Shown one piece after another: positions 9,101-17,712 of a stretch of DNA of 64,000 bases; position 1 is the stretch's first letter, and each line of letters starts with the position of its first letter. Source of the DNA: RGIG9115 sp045603225 (GTDB taxonomy: Bacteria > Bacillota > Clostridia > UBA1381); contig JAZULT010000070.1 in the NCBI GenBank assembly GCA_045603225.1, positions 62,001-126,000 of the forward strand. Reading direction: 5' to 3'. The notes under the pieces were generated by a model. That model ran no database searches and was not told the DNA's origin. It saw only the letters and a program-made list of their open reading frames with translations. The position numbers and the translations under genes are program-made.

Positions 9101-10456
9101 TTAAGTATTTTTAACAATACGCTTTCTGAGTCGGATATAACAAACACTGTGAATTACTGCCGCAATGGTTTGTGTTACAGGATAAATAACCATAAGCATA
9201 TCCATGCCGGGTGCATTGGCGAAAGCTGTATATATCCATAAAAGACGTATACCGCATACTCCGAAAACAGAAACAATTGCCGGGACAAGTGTGTATCCGT
9301 ATCCCTGCAAACAACCTGCCATAATATCCATAACTGCCTGAATAGGCTTAAACAATAAAGTATATTTCATTCTGGTAAGTGCCAGTGCAATTACCGCACT
9401 GTCTGTAACAAAAATTCTCAGTAAGGTATTGCTGAAACTGAATGTAACGGCCGTTAATATAACGGATACAATTTCGCACAGTGCAATTGCAAGTAATGTG
9501 ACTTTGTTTAATCTTTCGAATTTGCGTGCACCGTAATTCTGACTTGTAAACGTTGTTGCAGCCTGTGCAAATGCGTTCCCGAAGAACTGTATGTATATTT
9601 CTATGCTTGCCGCGGCTGATGATGCCGCAATTGCATTCGAACCCAAGCTGTTGATTGCAGACTGTATGCATATATTTGAAATTGAGAATACAGAACCGAG
9701 AAAAGCAGACGGCAATCCTATTTTCAGCAGGGAAAGAACAATATCCTTATCTGCTTTGAAATCAGATACAGAAAGCTTCAATTCGTCGTTGCGTTTTCTT
9801 AAAAATATAATAAGCAGAACTGCACTAAGAGCATTTGAACATACTGTAGATATCGCCATGCCTGTTACGCCTATACTGAAGACTTTTACAAAAATAATAT
9901 TCAGGGCAAGCTTTAAAATTCCGCCTGAGACCAGGCAAAACATAGGCGTTTTTGTATCACCTTTGCTTCTGCATATGGCGGCGCAAAAATTATAAAGCAT
10001 GAAGAACGGCATACCTGTAAAATATATTTTAAGGTATTGTGTGGCACTGCTCAGAATATTATCCGGTACTGACATCAGATTTAAAATAAAACGTGCTGAT
10101 ACAAAGCCGCATACTGCTATAAAAATACCGCTGTATAGTGCAAAAATAACCGCAGTTTTTACCGCGCGGTTTGCCTTTTTTGAGTTTCCTCTTCCTAAAA
10201 GCTGTGCAATTATAACATTTGACGCAGTAGAAAATCCCAAAAAGAATTCGATAAAGAATCCGCTTATTGTAGAAGTGCTTCCTATTGCTGCAAGAGCTTC
10301 TTTGCTTATAAACCGACCTGCAACTGCCATGTCGAAGGTATTGAAAAGCTGCAGGATAATGCTTGTTGCAATAATCGGCAATGCGAAAAGCAACATTTTT
10401 TTTATTATAGTTCCTTCTGTATAGGAATTTTCCGCTTTTATGCCGGTCTCACTCAT
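9101..10456 (-). CDS. MATE family multidrug/Na+ (or H+) antiporter
   Basis: 451 residues from the ATG at 10456, which overlaps the stop of the upstream frame as ATGA. A longer start at 10477 is less likely. Twelve hydrophobic segments are evident, with the MatE-type opening 'LLFALPIIATSIILQLFNTFDMAVAGRF', the loop 'AQLLGRGNSKKA' and 'CRSKGDTKTPM', all characteristic of the NorM/DinF branch. It would export cationic drugs or metabolites across the cytoplasmic membrane in exchange for Na+ or H+. GGAAGG lies ahead of the ATG. It is translationally coupled to a truncated oxidoreductase frame and apparently shares its promoter at 10839-10866. The natural substrate cannot be read from the sequence. 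Confidence 0.88.
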   Translation of the reverse strand: MSETGIKAENSYTEGTIIKKMLLFALPIIATSIILQLFNTFDMAVAGRFISKEALAAIGSTSTISGFFIEFFLGFSTASNVIIAQLLGRGNSKKANRAVKTAVIFALYSGIFIAVCGFVSARFILNLMSVPDNILSSATQYLKIYFTGMPFFMLYNFCAAICRSKGDTKTPMFCLVSGGILKLALNIIFVKVFSIGVTGMAISTVCSNALSAVLLIIFLRKRNDELKLSVSDFKADKDIVLSLLKIGLPSAFLGSVFSISNICIQSAINSLGSNAIAASSAAASIEIYIQFFGNAFAQAATTFTSQNYGARKFERLNKVTLLAIALCEIVSVILTAVTFSFSNTLLRIFVTDSAVIALALTRMKYTLLFKPIQAVMDIMAGCLQGYGYTLVPAIVSVFGVCGIRLLWIYTAFANAPGMDMLMVIYPVTQTIAAVIHSVCYIRLRKRIVKNT

Positions 10457-10776
10457 AATTCTACAACCTTCCCGCATCCGGCGGATTTTATTGCCGCATC
10501 AAGAATTTTTTGTGCAGCGATACCGTCGTTTATGTCCGGATAGTATGGCAAATCTTCTCCGAGGACTGTTCTTATAAAGCATTCCTGTTCTTCAAGATAA
10601 AATTCATCAGGTACTTTAACAACTGTAGTTTCACCCATTGTTACGTCGTTCCCGACAATACACATTTCGAGCTCATCAGGGTTGTTGAGATTAAATTTAA
10701 CAACACCGTTTGTTCTCCGTTCTTCTTTTTCGTGCAAAAATTCATTGAAAATTGTAACGTTAATCTGTTTATCCAT
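10453..10776 (-). pseudogene. C-terminal remnant of a Gfo/Idh/MocA-type oxidoreductase, still with start and ribosome site
   Basis: 107 residues. The C-terminal half ('YLEEQECFIRTVLGEDLP', then 'INDGIAAQKILDAAIKSA' and 'GKVVEL') matches the end of Gfo/Idh/MocA sugar dehydrogenases. The Rossmann NAD-binding domain, with its GxGxxG motif and catalytic lysine, is entirely absent; the family is normally 330-380 residues. An AAGGAAG sequence eight bases before the ATG and a promoter-like sequence upstream suggest the truncated frame may still be expressed, if only to couple translation of the MATE gene. It is called a pseudogene on missing domains; a genuine small protein cannot be excluded. Confidence 0.55.
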
Positions 10777-10838
10777 ATCGGTATCTTCCTTTCTGCATTC
10801 AATTATAAAAGTGTATAACGGAAATCGTCATATAATCT

Positions 10839-10866
10839 ATTATATAGCTAAGAATAAAAAAATCAA
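10839..10866 (-). promoter_or_regulatory. Sigma-A-type promoter for the oxidoreductase-remnant/MATE unit
   Basis: On the minus strand: TTGATT (10866-10861), a 16-base spacer, TATAAT (10844-10839). The -10 box is perfect. It lies about 65 bases from the ATG at 10776 and is divergent from the AraC promoter at 10910. Confidence 0.55.
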
Positions 10867-10909
10867 TAGATAAAATAGGCTAATAATATAGCATTTTTCG
10901 ATACAAATA

Positions 10910-10938
10910 TTGACAATTGATTTTATGTATATTATAAT
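10910..10938 (+). promoter_or_regulatory. Consensus sigma-A promoter of the AraC-family gene
   Basis: TTGACA (10910-10915), 17 bases, TATAAT (10933-10938), a perfect match to consensus. Transcription should start near 10945, which excludes upstream in-frame starts and sets the gene start at 10997 or 11009. Confidence 0.8.
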
Positions 10939-11008
10939 GATAATCGTGAAGACAGTGCGGATGAGATTGTTTTTTTTACAAACTTGGAAGGGGTTAGTGA
11001 TTGCAGTT

Positions 11009-11833
11009 ATGAAAAATGGTAAATATATTGATCTTATCGATTTATATTTTTCAGATTTTGAAATAAGTGATATTTTTGCGATGCGGCAGATGTGGAAAAA
11101 CGGTGTTACATTTCATATGTCAAATCCACGAAAAACATCTGCTTTTATATTTTTAAATAAATGTAAAGGAGTTTATACAGATTCTGATGGGGAAAGCTTT
11201 ACAGCAAATGAAAAAAGCATTGTATGCCTGCCTCAGGGCAGTATATACACATGCTTGAATTATAGTTGCAGTGAGACTGTACAGGATGCAATTTATGTGG
11301 GATTCAATGTAAAAAATAACGATAAACTGTTAACGTTCGGAGACTCTCCGTTTCTGATAAAAGATGTAAATATACCAATCAGTGCCGATATTTTCAGTCG
11401 TGTAGTTTCAGCATTTGAAGCGGCTGTACCTTCGCCTGTTGAAATCAAGTCGAGCTTTTACGAATTGCTTGCACATATCGGGAAAGAAAAGGCTAAAAAC
11501 AGCCAGAGGCGGTTCTCATGCATAAGTGCAGGAATAGAAATTTTAGAAACAAATCCGTTACTGAACATTTCCATTGAAGAAATTTCTGATGCCTGTAATG
11601 TAACCCCATGCTATTTCAGACGGCTTTTTAAAGAGTATTCGGGAAAAAGCCCGATACAATATCGCACTGAGCAAAAATTAAATATGGCAAAAAGAATGCT
11701 TGAAAACGGAGAATCTTCGCTTTCACATATTGCAGAAGCTTTGAATTTTGAAAGTGCTTCTTATTTTTGCCGTGTGTTCAAAAAACATTTTGGAATCACA
11801 CCCGGAAATTACCGTGACGACATAGAGAAATAA
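11009..11833 (+). CDS. AraC-family transcriptional regulator
   Basis: 274 residues from ATG 11009. GTG 10997, which sits only three bases after GGAAGGGG, is the alternative start. The N-terminal ~150 residues form a cupin-like sensor domain. The last ~100 residues carry two helix-turn-helix units typical of AraC/XylS: 'ISIEEISDACNVTPCYFRRLFKEYSG' and 'LSHIAEALNFESASYFCRVFKKHFGITPGNYR'. Such proteins usually activate carbohydrate genes upon sugar binding. It faces away from the MATE unit and ends one base before the converging lacI-type gene ends. Its targets cannot be read directly; the GH42-like and GH116 genes nearby are candidates. Confidence 0.88.
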   Translation: MKNGKYIDLIDLYFSDFEISDIFAMRQMWKNGVTFHMSNPRKTSAFIFLNKCKGVYTDSDGESFTANEKSIVCLPQGSIYTCLNYSCSETVQDAIYVGFNVKNNDKLLTFGDSPFLIKDVNIPISADIFSRVVSAFEAAVPSPVEIKSSFYELLAHIGKEKAKNSQRRFSCISAGIEILETNPLLNISIEEISDACNVTPCYFRRLFKEYSGKSPIQYRTEQKLNMAKRMLENGESSLSHIAEALNFESASYFCRVFKKHFGITPGNYRDDIEK

Positions 11834-11834
11834 G

Positions 11835-12743
11835 CTATTCATCACCGATTATATCGTAACCTACCAGATAGTCGTCTGTATTGTCACCTGACATTATGTA
11901 CTCTACTGATTTTTCTACTATAGCATTTCTGTCAACGGAAACGGTCATTATCGGGAGATTGAATTTTGTGATAGTTTCAACGTTATCGAAGCCGACAATG
12001 GTATATTTATCTGATTTGCCTGACAGCATCAGCTTGATTGCATAATAATCTGTTGATGTAATTACGGCAGTTTTTGGCCTGAAAACTAAACTGTCAAGGT
12101 TGTCTTCTTCTGTAATAACCTCAAAATTGATATTACTTTCGTTAACAGCCTTTATAAAGCCTTCAAATCTCTTTTGCTGACCGTAAATATTTGTATTTTG
12201 TTGTTTTATGGGCGGAGAAAAATATACGATTTTTTTATAGTCTTTGTCAATAATCCTCTTTGTCAGATTATACATTGCTTCTGAATGATTGACGTCAACG
12301 TATTTTATTCCTTCCACCCGGTTTCCGAAAGTTACAACCGGGATATTCCATGATTTCAGATATTCAGAAAATTCTTTTCCGCTGTTGACAGGACATATAA
12401 TTAAACCGCTGACTTCGGCATCAAGCATTGCTTCGATACATTCAATTTCACATTCCTTATTTTTATCTGAAAACATTACGATAGAATAATAGCCGTATTT
12501 TCGTAATTGATTTTCAAATTTTACAATCATTTCGGAAAAATATTCGTTATATAAATCAAAAACTATTATCCCTATTAATTTGATTTTTTTCTTGTTTAGT
12601 GAATATCCGTACGATGATGCTACCGACAGGATACGTTTTTTGGTTTCTTCATTTATCCCTTCGCGGCCGTGAAGGGCACGGTCAACCGTGCCCGGGGATA
12701 CATTGCATATTTTCGCTAATTGTGAAATTGAAATTTTTTTCAT
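11835..12743 (-). CDS. LacI-family transcriptional regulator
   Basis: 302 residues. The N-terminal DNA-binding domain is clear: 'ISISQLAKICNVSPGTVDRALHGREGINEETKKRI', the LacI helix-turn-helix plus hinge. The periplasmic-binding-protein-like sensor fold follows ('IGIIVFDLYNEYFSEMI', 'ITSTDYYAIKLML', 'YTIVGFDNVETI'). 'GTVDRAL' replaces the usual 'TVSRVL', a variant seen in a sugar-responsive subgroup. It starts 15 bases after the GH116 gene stop and is very probably co-transcribed with it. This suggests autoregulation of the GH116-lacI operon, perhaps through the palindrome overlapping the -35 box at 15351-15366. No strong ribosome site is visible; AAGGAC lies about 11 bases upstream of the ATG. 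Confidence 0.88.
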   Translation of the reverse strand: MKKISISQLAKICNVSPGTVDRALHGREGINEETKKRILSVASSYGYSLNKKKIKLIGIIVFDLYNEYFSEMIVKFENQLRKYGYYSIVMFSDKNKECEIECIEAMLDAEVSGLIICPVNSGKEFSEYLKSWNIPVVTFGNRVEGIKYVDVNHSEAMYNLTKRIIDKDYKKIVYFSPPIKQQNTNIYGQQKRFEGFIKAVNESNINFEVITEEDNLDSLVFRPKTAVITSTDYYAIKLMLSGKSDKYTIVGFDNVETITKFNLPIMTVSVDRNAIVEKSVEYIMSGDNTDDYLVGYDIIGDE

Positions 12744-12758
12744 GGTTAATCATAGTCC

Positions 12759-15299
12759 TTATCTGAAAATTTCTATGCTCTTATTTATACATTTTCTTTC
12801 GAAAGTTATACTGTTTTTATTCTTTGTGAAATCAATCTCAACACCGTCAATCATGAGCTTTTCTGTGTTTTCGGCATCGGGAAGAACTATTTCGCTGAGG
12901 TTAAGCGTTCCTGAAATTAAATTGATTTTAATTGTTTTTTTATCAAATATTACATTTCCCCAACCTGTACCGAGTGACCATATGCATCTGAAATTATCTT
13001 TGTCCACAAGAGGATTAAATCCTATTTTGTATTTCGGCAAGTCAAATGTAAATCCGCTTAATATTGGAATAAGTGCATAGCTTGCCATAGCACGAACATA
13101 GTTGCTTCCACATTCGATTTCGTTCCACGGATTTCTTTTTTTACCGTCATAGCGGCTTCGTACAGCTTTAATAACTTTGATTCCGTCTTCGTAAAATCCT
13201 TCGCTCATAAGAAGCCCTGCAAATTGATATTCAAAACCTGTCATACATTCCTCGCAGTATCCGAGGGGGATTATTGGTTTTGTTGTACCTTCCGGATAAT
13301 CGCACATTATAGTCCCGGCTTCGTCATCAGTTGCAAAAACTCTCCATATATTTGTTACATCACGCATAGACTGCTTGAAATTATTTTTCATCATACTTTT
13401 TAGTGCGGTTTTCACTTGGTTTTTATTAAAAATATCGCCAAGTCCTAAAATATTTGCGTGCCACTGTGCTGTTAACTGGTCGATTGAGCTTCCGTCTGCA
13501 ATCTGATATTTCATCTGCCCTGCTTCTTCGTTCCAGTAAGTATTTTCGCATTTAAAATGTTCTGCCGGAGTCTTGTCGTTTACATCAATTTTGTGAATAA
13601 AATATTCTCCGTTAAAGAGATTTTCTTCAGTCCATTTTCTACCTTTTTCATAAAGCTCTGCATATTCGGCAGATTTATCTGCGTAGCCAAGAAATTCTGC
13701 CATTTCTGAAGCGGATTTCAGTGCGGCAAGATAAAAGCCTTCAAGCCATGAAGAAGGACCGAAAAGCTCAGCGTCCAGTGTGTGATGCTGTCTGCCTTCA
13801 AGTACACCGTCTTTGTTTAAGTCCCATTCGTGTTTGTTTTCGGGACTCCATGTAAACTCAAGTATTTTCCGGACTGTCGGCCATACCGATTTCAGCCATT
13901 CGTTATTCCCTGATATTTTCCATTCACGGTATGTTTTTATTACGCATCCGAGATGCCCGTCGATACATGGAAGGTCATAGCCATTCCAGCTGAAATTATG
14001 CGGTTCTTTATATCCGAGCGGAAGAGTGACTCTGAATCTTGTTCCGCCGTTTTCAAGGGTTGAGTGCTTAAATTCAACATCACGTATGCTTTGTTCAAGC
14101 TCAGGGAACAGGAAGCAAAGGGAATAGACATAGTTGTATACGTGCTGACATGTTCCCTCGCATGAGCCTGCTTCTTCATGAATACCTTCGAATCCGTAAA
14201 ATTCCCCGTTTTCCAATCTGTAAACGGTAGGAGATTTAAGAACTGATAATGTGGAGGAAATTGCCTCTTTAATTACGTCGTCAAGAGATGATGAAAAGAG
14301 TTCGTTTTTGAATTCAATGGTTTTTAAATATAATTCATCCCAGTTGTTTAGAGAATATATGCCGCTTTCAACAGAATCTTTAAATACAGTTGCGTAATAG
14401 TTTTTCCATGTAACCTCTCTTGTCTTTAAATCCTCGCTCCAGTAATTGTTATTGTTCGGAACATTCCATGAAAAAACAAATCTGATTTGTGATTTATCTC
14501 CCGAAGAAATTTTCACTCTTTTACCTATTGAAGAGCCGTCATGATAACCTTCGGTATCGTATGTTCTGTCAATAAAACCGCAGTCTTTTATGAATTCGTT
14601 CCAGAATACGGATATTCCGTCTCTCCATCTGCCTCTGTACCAGTTTTGCTGGACAATTGTCGGACTGTCGCAGGATAATGATAAGTCGCAATAGCCGATT
14701 TCACTCTCTTTTTTCTGTGCATCGGATAATTTTATGGATGTAATATTTCCGTTTTTCAATATAACATTTCTTGAAACATCATTTGGGTTTTCAAGTGAAA
14801 ATACCACTTCGAATTCAACATCTGTATTATCTGTATTTTTATACTCTATTTCGAAAAATGCCGAGGGAATACTTGAATTTTTTGCATCAAGCGGAATGAA
14901 AGGATTGAATGCACGGAGAATAACTTCCCCCGGAAAATCATCATCTGTAAATTTAAGCTCCGCTAGGGGGAATTCACCGCTGAATTCACAGTTTCTGAAA
15001 TGAGGGAATCCGCTCATGGTTACAGAATCATGCCCATAACCGAATCCGGAAAAATCTTGCTTACTGTATTTCCCGATATATTCTTTTGTCAAATCTGACT
15101 GTAAAATTTTAGTGTATATTTTGCCGTTCTTTACTGCTTTTACAGCAATAAAAGAATAGCCGTTTGTACTGCCCTTTGCCGGTCTGTTGAAGATTTCCCA
15201 GTCAATAAGTCTGCCATTACCTGCAAGACCTATACAGCCTGTTCCGATACCGCCGAGCGGAAAAGATATTTCATTCAAGTATTCATTTCTGTATATCAT
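12759..15299 (-). CDS. GH116-family glucosidase/glucosylceramidase-like glycoside hydrolase
   Basis: 846 residues without a signal peptide, so cytoplasmic. The N-terminal beta domain opens with 'FPLGGIGTGCIGLAGNGRLIDWEIFNRPAKG', the hallmark of the bile-acid beta-glucosidase/GH116 family. The C-terminal (alpha/alpha)6 part contains 'CEGTCQHVYNY' and 'LEGRQHHTLDAELFGPSSW', 'SIDQLTAQWHA' and 'GFEYQFAGLLM'. By comparison with remembered human GBA2 motifs, the nucleophile is probably Glu381 (in 'CEGT') and the acid/base Asp509 (in 'TLDAE'); this is not a computed alignment. GH116 members cleave beta-glucosides, beta-xylosides or N-acetylglucosaminides with retention. ACGGAGG precedes the ATG. It heads an operon with the LacI-type regulator. 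Confidence 0.85.
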   Translation of the reverse strand: MIYRNEYLNEISFPLGGIGTGCIGLAGNGRLIDWEIFNRPAKGSTNGYSFIAVKAVKNGKIYTKILQSDLTKEYIGKYSKQDFSGFGYGHDSVTMSGFPHFRNCEFSGEFPLAELKFTDDDFPGEVILRAFNPFIPLDAKNSSIPSAFFEIEYKNTDNTDVEFEVVFSLENPNDVSRNVILKNGNITSIKLSDAQKKESEIGYCDLSLSCDSPTIVQQNWYRGRWRDGISVFWNEFIKDCGFIDRTYDTEGYHDGSSIGKRVKISSGDKSQIRFVFSWNVPNNNNYWSEDLKTREVTWKNYYATVFKDSVESGIYSLNNWDELYLKTIEFKNELFSSSLDDVIKEAISSTLSVLKSPTVYRLENGEFYGFEGIHEEAGSCEGTCQHVYNYVYSLCFLFPELEQSIRDVEFKHSTLENGGTRFRVTLPLGYKEPHNFSWNGYDLPCIDGHLGCVIKTYREWKISGNNEWLKSVWPTVRKILEFTWSPENKHEWDLNKDGVLEGRQHHTLDAELFGPSSWLEGFYLAALKSASEMAEFLGYADKSAEYAELYEKGRKWTEENLFNGEYFIHKIDVNDKTPAEHFKCENTYWNEEAGQMKYQIADGSSIDQLTAQWHANILGLGDIFNKNQVKTALKSMMKNNFKQSMRDVTNIWRVFATDDEAGTIMCDYPEGTTKPIIPLGYCEECMTGFEYQFAGLLMSEGFYEDGIKVIKAVRSRYDGKKRNPWNEIECGSNYVRAMASYALIPILSGFTFDLPKYKIGFNPLVDKDNFRCIWSLGTGWGNVIFDKKTIKINLISGTLNLSEIVLPDAENTEKLMIDGVEIDFTKNKNSITFERKCINKSIEIFR

Positions 15300-15329
15300 A
15301 CATAATACCTCCGTGTGTTTTATATATGA

Positions 15330-15366
15330 ATTATATTATAAAATTTTAATCGTGTCAACATACACG
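15330..15366 (-). promoter_or_regulatory. Sigma-A promoter of the GH116-lacI operon with overlapping palindrome
   Basis: On the minus strand: TTGACA (15358-15353), 17 bases, TATAAT (15335-15330), perfect consensus. An inverted repeat CGTGT-N6-ACACG (15351-15366) overlaps the -35 box and is a candidate operator for the co-transcribed LacI-type repressor. Confidence 0.7.
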
Positions 15367-15397
15367 GTTGAAAAATATATAAAAATATATTAATGTA

Positions 15398-15426
15398 TTG
15401 AAATGTTCAGACTTTTGTGTTATAAT
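15398..15426 (+). promoter_or_regulatory. Sigma-A promoter of the threonine/serine exporter pair
   Basis: TTGAAA (15398-15403), 17 bases, TATAAT (15421-15426). It is followed by AAAAGGAGA just before the ATG at 15485. Confidence 0.7.
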
Positions 15427-15484
15427 GTGGATGTAAATTCTTACGAGTTTAATGACTTGATAAATATCAACAAAAGGAGAAAAT

Positions 15485-16255
15485 ATGGATATACAGGATA
15501 TTAACAAGCTTATAAATTCGTTTCTTGATATAGGTGAAATGATGCTTGACTGCGGTGGAGAAATAAACCGTGTGGAAGATACTCTTTCGCGTCTTTGCCG
15601 TGCGTATGGTGCAGAAGAGACGAATATTTTTGCAATTACGTCTGCTATAATAATAACAGCAAAATTCCCCGGTGAAAATTACGTTACACATTCAAGAAGG
15701 ATATATTCAGGCGGAAATACAGATTTTAAAAAGCTTGACAGTCTGAACAGTCTGAGTCGTGAATGTTCAGATGGAACAATATCTCCTGATGAACTTGGCG
15801 TGAAAGTTGATGAGATAAAGAACCGAAGAGCGAATAGTTTCAGAATGTATGCAGGAAGTGCACTTGCATCAGGAGCGTTTGCTGTTTTTTTTGGCGGAAC
15901 GGTATATGACGGTGTTGTCTCAGCTGTTTTCGGACTTGTTATATGCCTGTTTCAGAAAACTGTACTAAAGCTCTGTCCGAATAAAGTATTCTTTTATTTT
16001 CTTTGCTCGTTTATAGTGGGATTTGTGATATGCATGACTGATAAGCTGTTTCCGGCAATCAACAGAGACCTTGTAATGATTGGTGATATCATGCTTCTGA
16101 TTCCCGGAGTTGCGATTACAAATGCAATGCGTGATATTATAATTGGTGATACTGTTTCGGGAATAACGAAGCTTACACAGTGTCTGCTCTGGGCAGGAGC
16201 ACTGGCAGGAGGATTTATGCTTGCTATAAGTCTTTCGGGAGGTGTTGCATTATGA
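15485..16255 (+). CDS. ThrE-type threonine/serine exporter, N-terminal (large) subunit
   Basis: 256 residues of the DUF1212/ThrE family. The soluble N-terminal part has the family motif 'IGEMMLDCGGEINRVEDTLSRL' and an 'ITSAIIITA' stretch. The C-terminal half (from ~118) contains about five membrane helices, including 'MLLIPGVAITNAMRDII', the family signature loop. In Corynebacterium ThrE both halves form one protein; here, as in many Bacillota, the transporter is split. The stop overlaps the next start as ATGA, so the two halves are translationally coupled. The expected role is export of small hydroxy amino acids or related metabolites at the membrane; the true substrate is uncertain. Confidence 0.88.
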   Translation: MDIQDINKLINSFLDIGEMMLDCGGEINRVEDTLSRLCRAYGAEETNIFAITSAIIITAKFPGENYVTHSRRIYSGGNTDFKKLDSLNSLSRECSDGTISPDELGVKVDEIKNRRANSFRMYAGSALASGAFAVFFGGTVYDGVVSAVFGLVICLFQKTVLKLCPNKVFFYFLCSFIVGFVICMTDKLFPAINRDLVMIGDIMLLIPGVAITNAMRDIIIGDTVSGITKLTQCLLWAGALAGGFMLAISLSGGVAL

Positions 16256-16683
16256 GTAGTCTGATAACATCATTTTTGGGAGCATTGGGATTCTCTCTTA
16301 TATTTAATATTCGTAAAAAGCTTATAGTTCCTGCGGCAATAGGTGGACTTCTGTGCTGGATTATTTATCTCATAATGTCTGAAACAGGATTTGGTATTTT
16401 TCCTGCCAGTATGGCGGCATCCGCATTTGCAGCTGTGTATTCGGAAGTACTTGCCAGAGTTTTCAAAACGCCTGCAACGGTATTTTATATTCCGTCTGTA
16501 ATTCCGCTTGTGCCGGGAAGCTGTCTGTATTATATGATGAATGCCGCGGCGTTCGGAAACTGGGAAAAGTTCAGATATCACGGTATTGAAACGGGATTTT
16601 ATGTACTTGGCATTGCTTGCGGTATTTTCTTTGTATCGGGTGTAGTGCATATTATTACAAGCAGTCTGAAAAATAAACACTAA
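16252..16683 (+). CDS. ThrE-type threonine/serine exporter, C-terminal (small) subunit
   Basis: 143 residues of the DUF3815/ThrE_2 type, almost entirely hydrophobic with four to five predicted helices. The motif 'PATVFYIPSVIPLVPGSCLYYMMNAA' is the family signature and mirrors the 'PGVAITNAMRD' loop of the partner. The start is the ATG at 16252, overlapping the upstream stop by four bases. A longer in-frame start inside the upstream gene is not credible. A bidirectional terminator follows about 40 bases after the stop. Confidence 0.87.
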   Translation: MSSLITSFLGALGFSLIFNIRKKLIVPAAIGGLLCWIIYLIMSETGFGIFPASMAASAFAAVYSEVLARVFKTPATVFYIPSVIPLVPGSCLYYMMNAAAFGNWEKFRYHGIETGFYVLGIACGIFFVSGVVHIITSSLKNKH

Positions 16684-16720
16684 AGGTGTTTCTGACGTTG
16701 ATTGTTTAAGGCGAATATGA

Positions 16721-16749
16721 AAAAAATCTGTCATATTGGCAGATTTTTT
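16721..16749. terminator. Bidirectional intrinsic terminator
   Basis: Ten-base stem AAAAAATCTG (16721-16730) with CAGATTTTTT (16740-16749), loop of nine. The A-run on one side and T-run on the other let it serve both the exporter pair (+) and the AraC gene (-). The AraC stop codon lies in the loop. Confidence 0.8.
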
Positions 16750-17573
16750 TTGGTGTGTACAGTATTGTGAAGTTTATGATACTGCATGGGGGACATACCG
16801 GTTTTCTTCTTAAATATACGACTGAAATAGAAAGGGTCGGAGTAGCCTACATAGTTGGATATTTCTTCAACCGGGAGATTTGTTTGAGAGAGTCTCTGAC
16901 AGGCGACATTTATTCTCTGCTGAATAAGATATTCCTGCGGTGACATCCCGATACTGTTTTTGAAAATGGTACGGTATCTTGAAATGCTGAGATTTTCAAG
17001 CTCGGCAAGTTCTTCAAGAGTTATATTTTTGTTGTAATTAGTATTTATATAGTTCATTGAAGCGAGCGGAAATTTTGTATCTGAATTTGATTTTCTTGAC
17101 AGGTACACAAATATTTCCGAAAGAATTGATGAAGTTGTTGTATCGAAATGACTGTCAGAAATCATGAACTCTGTAAAAATACGCGTATAGCATGAAATTA
17201 TTTCTTCGTCGACACCGATTTTTATTGCTGTGTTTGTCGGAAGAATCAAATTTTTTAATATTTTTTCAACATCTGAGCCGGAAAAATGAATCCAGTAATA
17301 GGTCGGATGTGTCTCTGAAAAATATCCATAGTATATGTCGGGTTCAAGGATAATAAAGCTTCCGGCGGTAAGCTTATGAGTTGCATTATTAACTGTAACG
17401 GGAAGCATATCGTGAGTGACATATATAAGCTGATAATCATTGCGTATCTTATATGAATTAAACGGCTCGTTTGTGTATTCAACACCGGCACAGTTTACGG
17501 CAAGAGGGACTGTGTTAATCCGGAAATTAGATTCATTCTGACAGTCTTTTGTATAGTATCCGCAACTTCTCAT
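16731..17573 (-). CDS. AraC-family regulator with cupin sensor domain
   Basis: 280 residues. Residues ~20-150 form an AraC-type cupin arm ('HKLTAGSFIILEPDIYYGYF'). The C-terminal ~100 residues hold two helix-turn-helix motifs ('ITLEELAELENLSISRYRTIFKNSIGMSPQEY', 'VEEISNYVGYSDPFYFSRIFKKKTGMSPMQYH'). It is divergent from the surface-protein block starting at 17919. A pair of 15-base direct repeats spaced 21 bases apart abuts the -35 region of that block and is a good candidate binding site for this protein. It is driven by its own consensus promoter at 17598-17626. The inferred role is activation of the long polysaccharide-degradation block, perhaps in response to a sugar. Confidence 0.9.
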   Translation of the reverse strand: MRSCGYYTKDCQNESNFRINTVPLAVNCAGVEYTNEPFNSYKIRNDYQLIYVTHDMLPVTVNNATHKLTAGSFIILEPDIYYGYFSETHPTYYWIHFSGSDVEKILKNLILPTNTAIKIGVDEEIISCYTRIFTEFMISDSHFDTTTSSILSEIFVYLSRKSNSDTKFPLASMNYINTNYNKNITLEELAELENLSISRYRTIFKNSIGMSPQEYLIQQRINVACQRLSQTNLPVEEISNYVGYSDPFYFSRIFKKKTGMSPMQYHKLHNTVHTKKNLPI

Positions 17574-17597
17574 TTATTTCACACTCCTTTAAATTCT

Positions 17598-17626
17598 ATT
17601 ATAAATCAAAAAGGTATTTTTGTCAA
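17598..17626 (-). promoter_or_regulatory. Consensus sigma-A promoter of the AraC-family gene
   Basis: On the minus strand: TTGACA (17626-17621), 17 bases, TATAAT (17603-17598). It lies 25 bases before the ATG at 17573. Confidence 0.75.
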
Positions 17627-17712
17627 TATTATTTTTTCAAATAAAAGTGTTTAGAACATATTAACTACAGGGATATTTCCACTTTCAGAGATTTTATTCT
17701 TTTTTGATTATA

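Noticed and set aside
10910..11008. N-terminal extension of the AraC-type regulator starting near 10910
   Set aside because: That start lies on the -35 box of a perfect promoter, upstream of the predicted transcription start.
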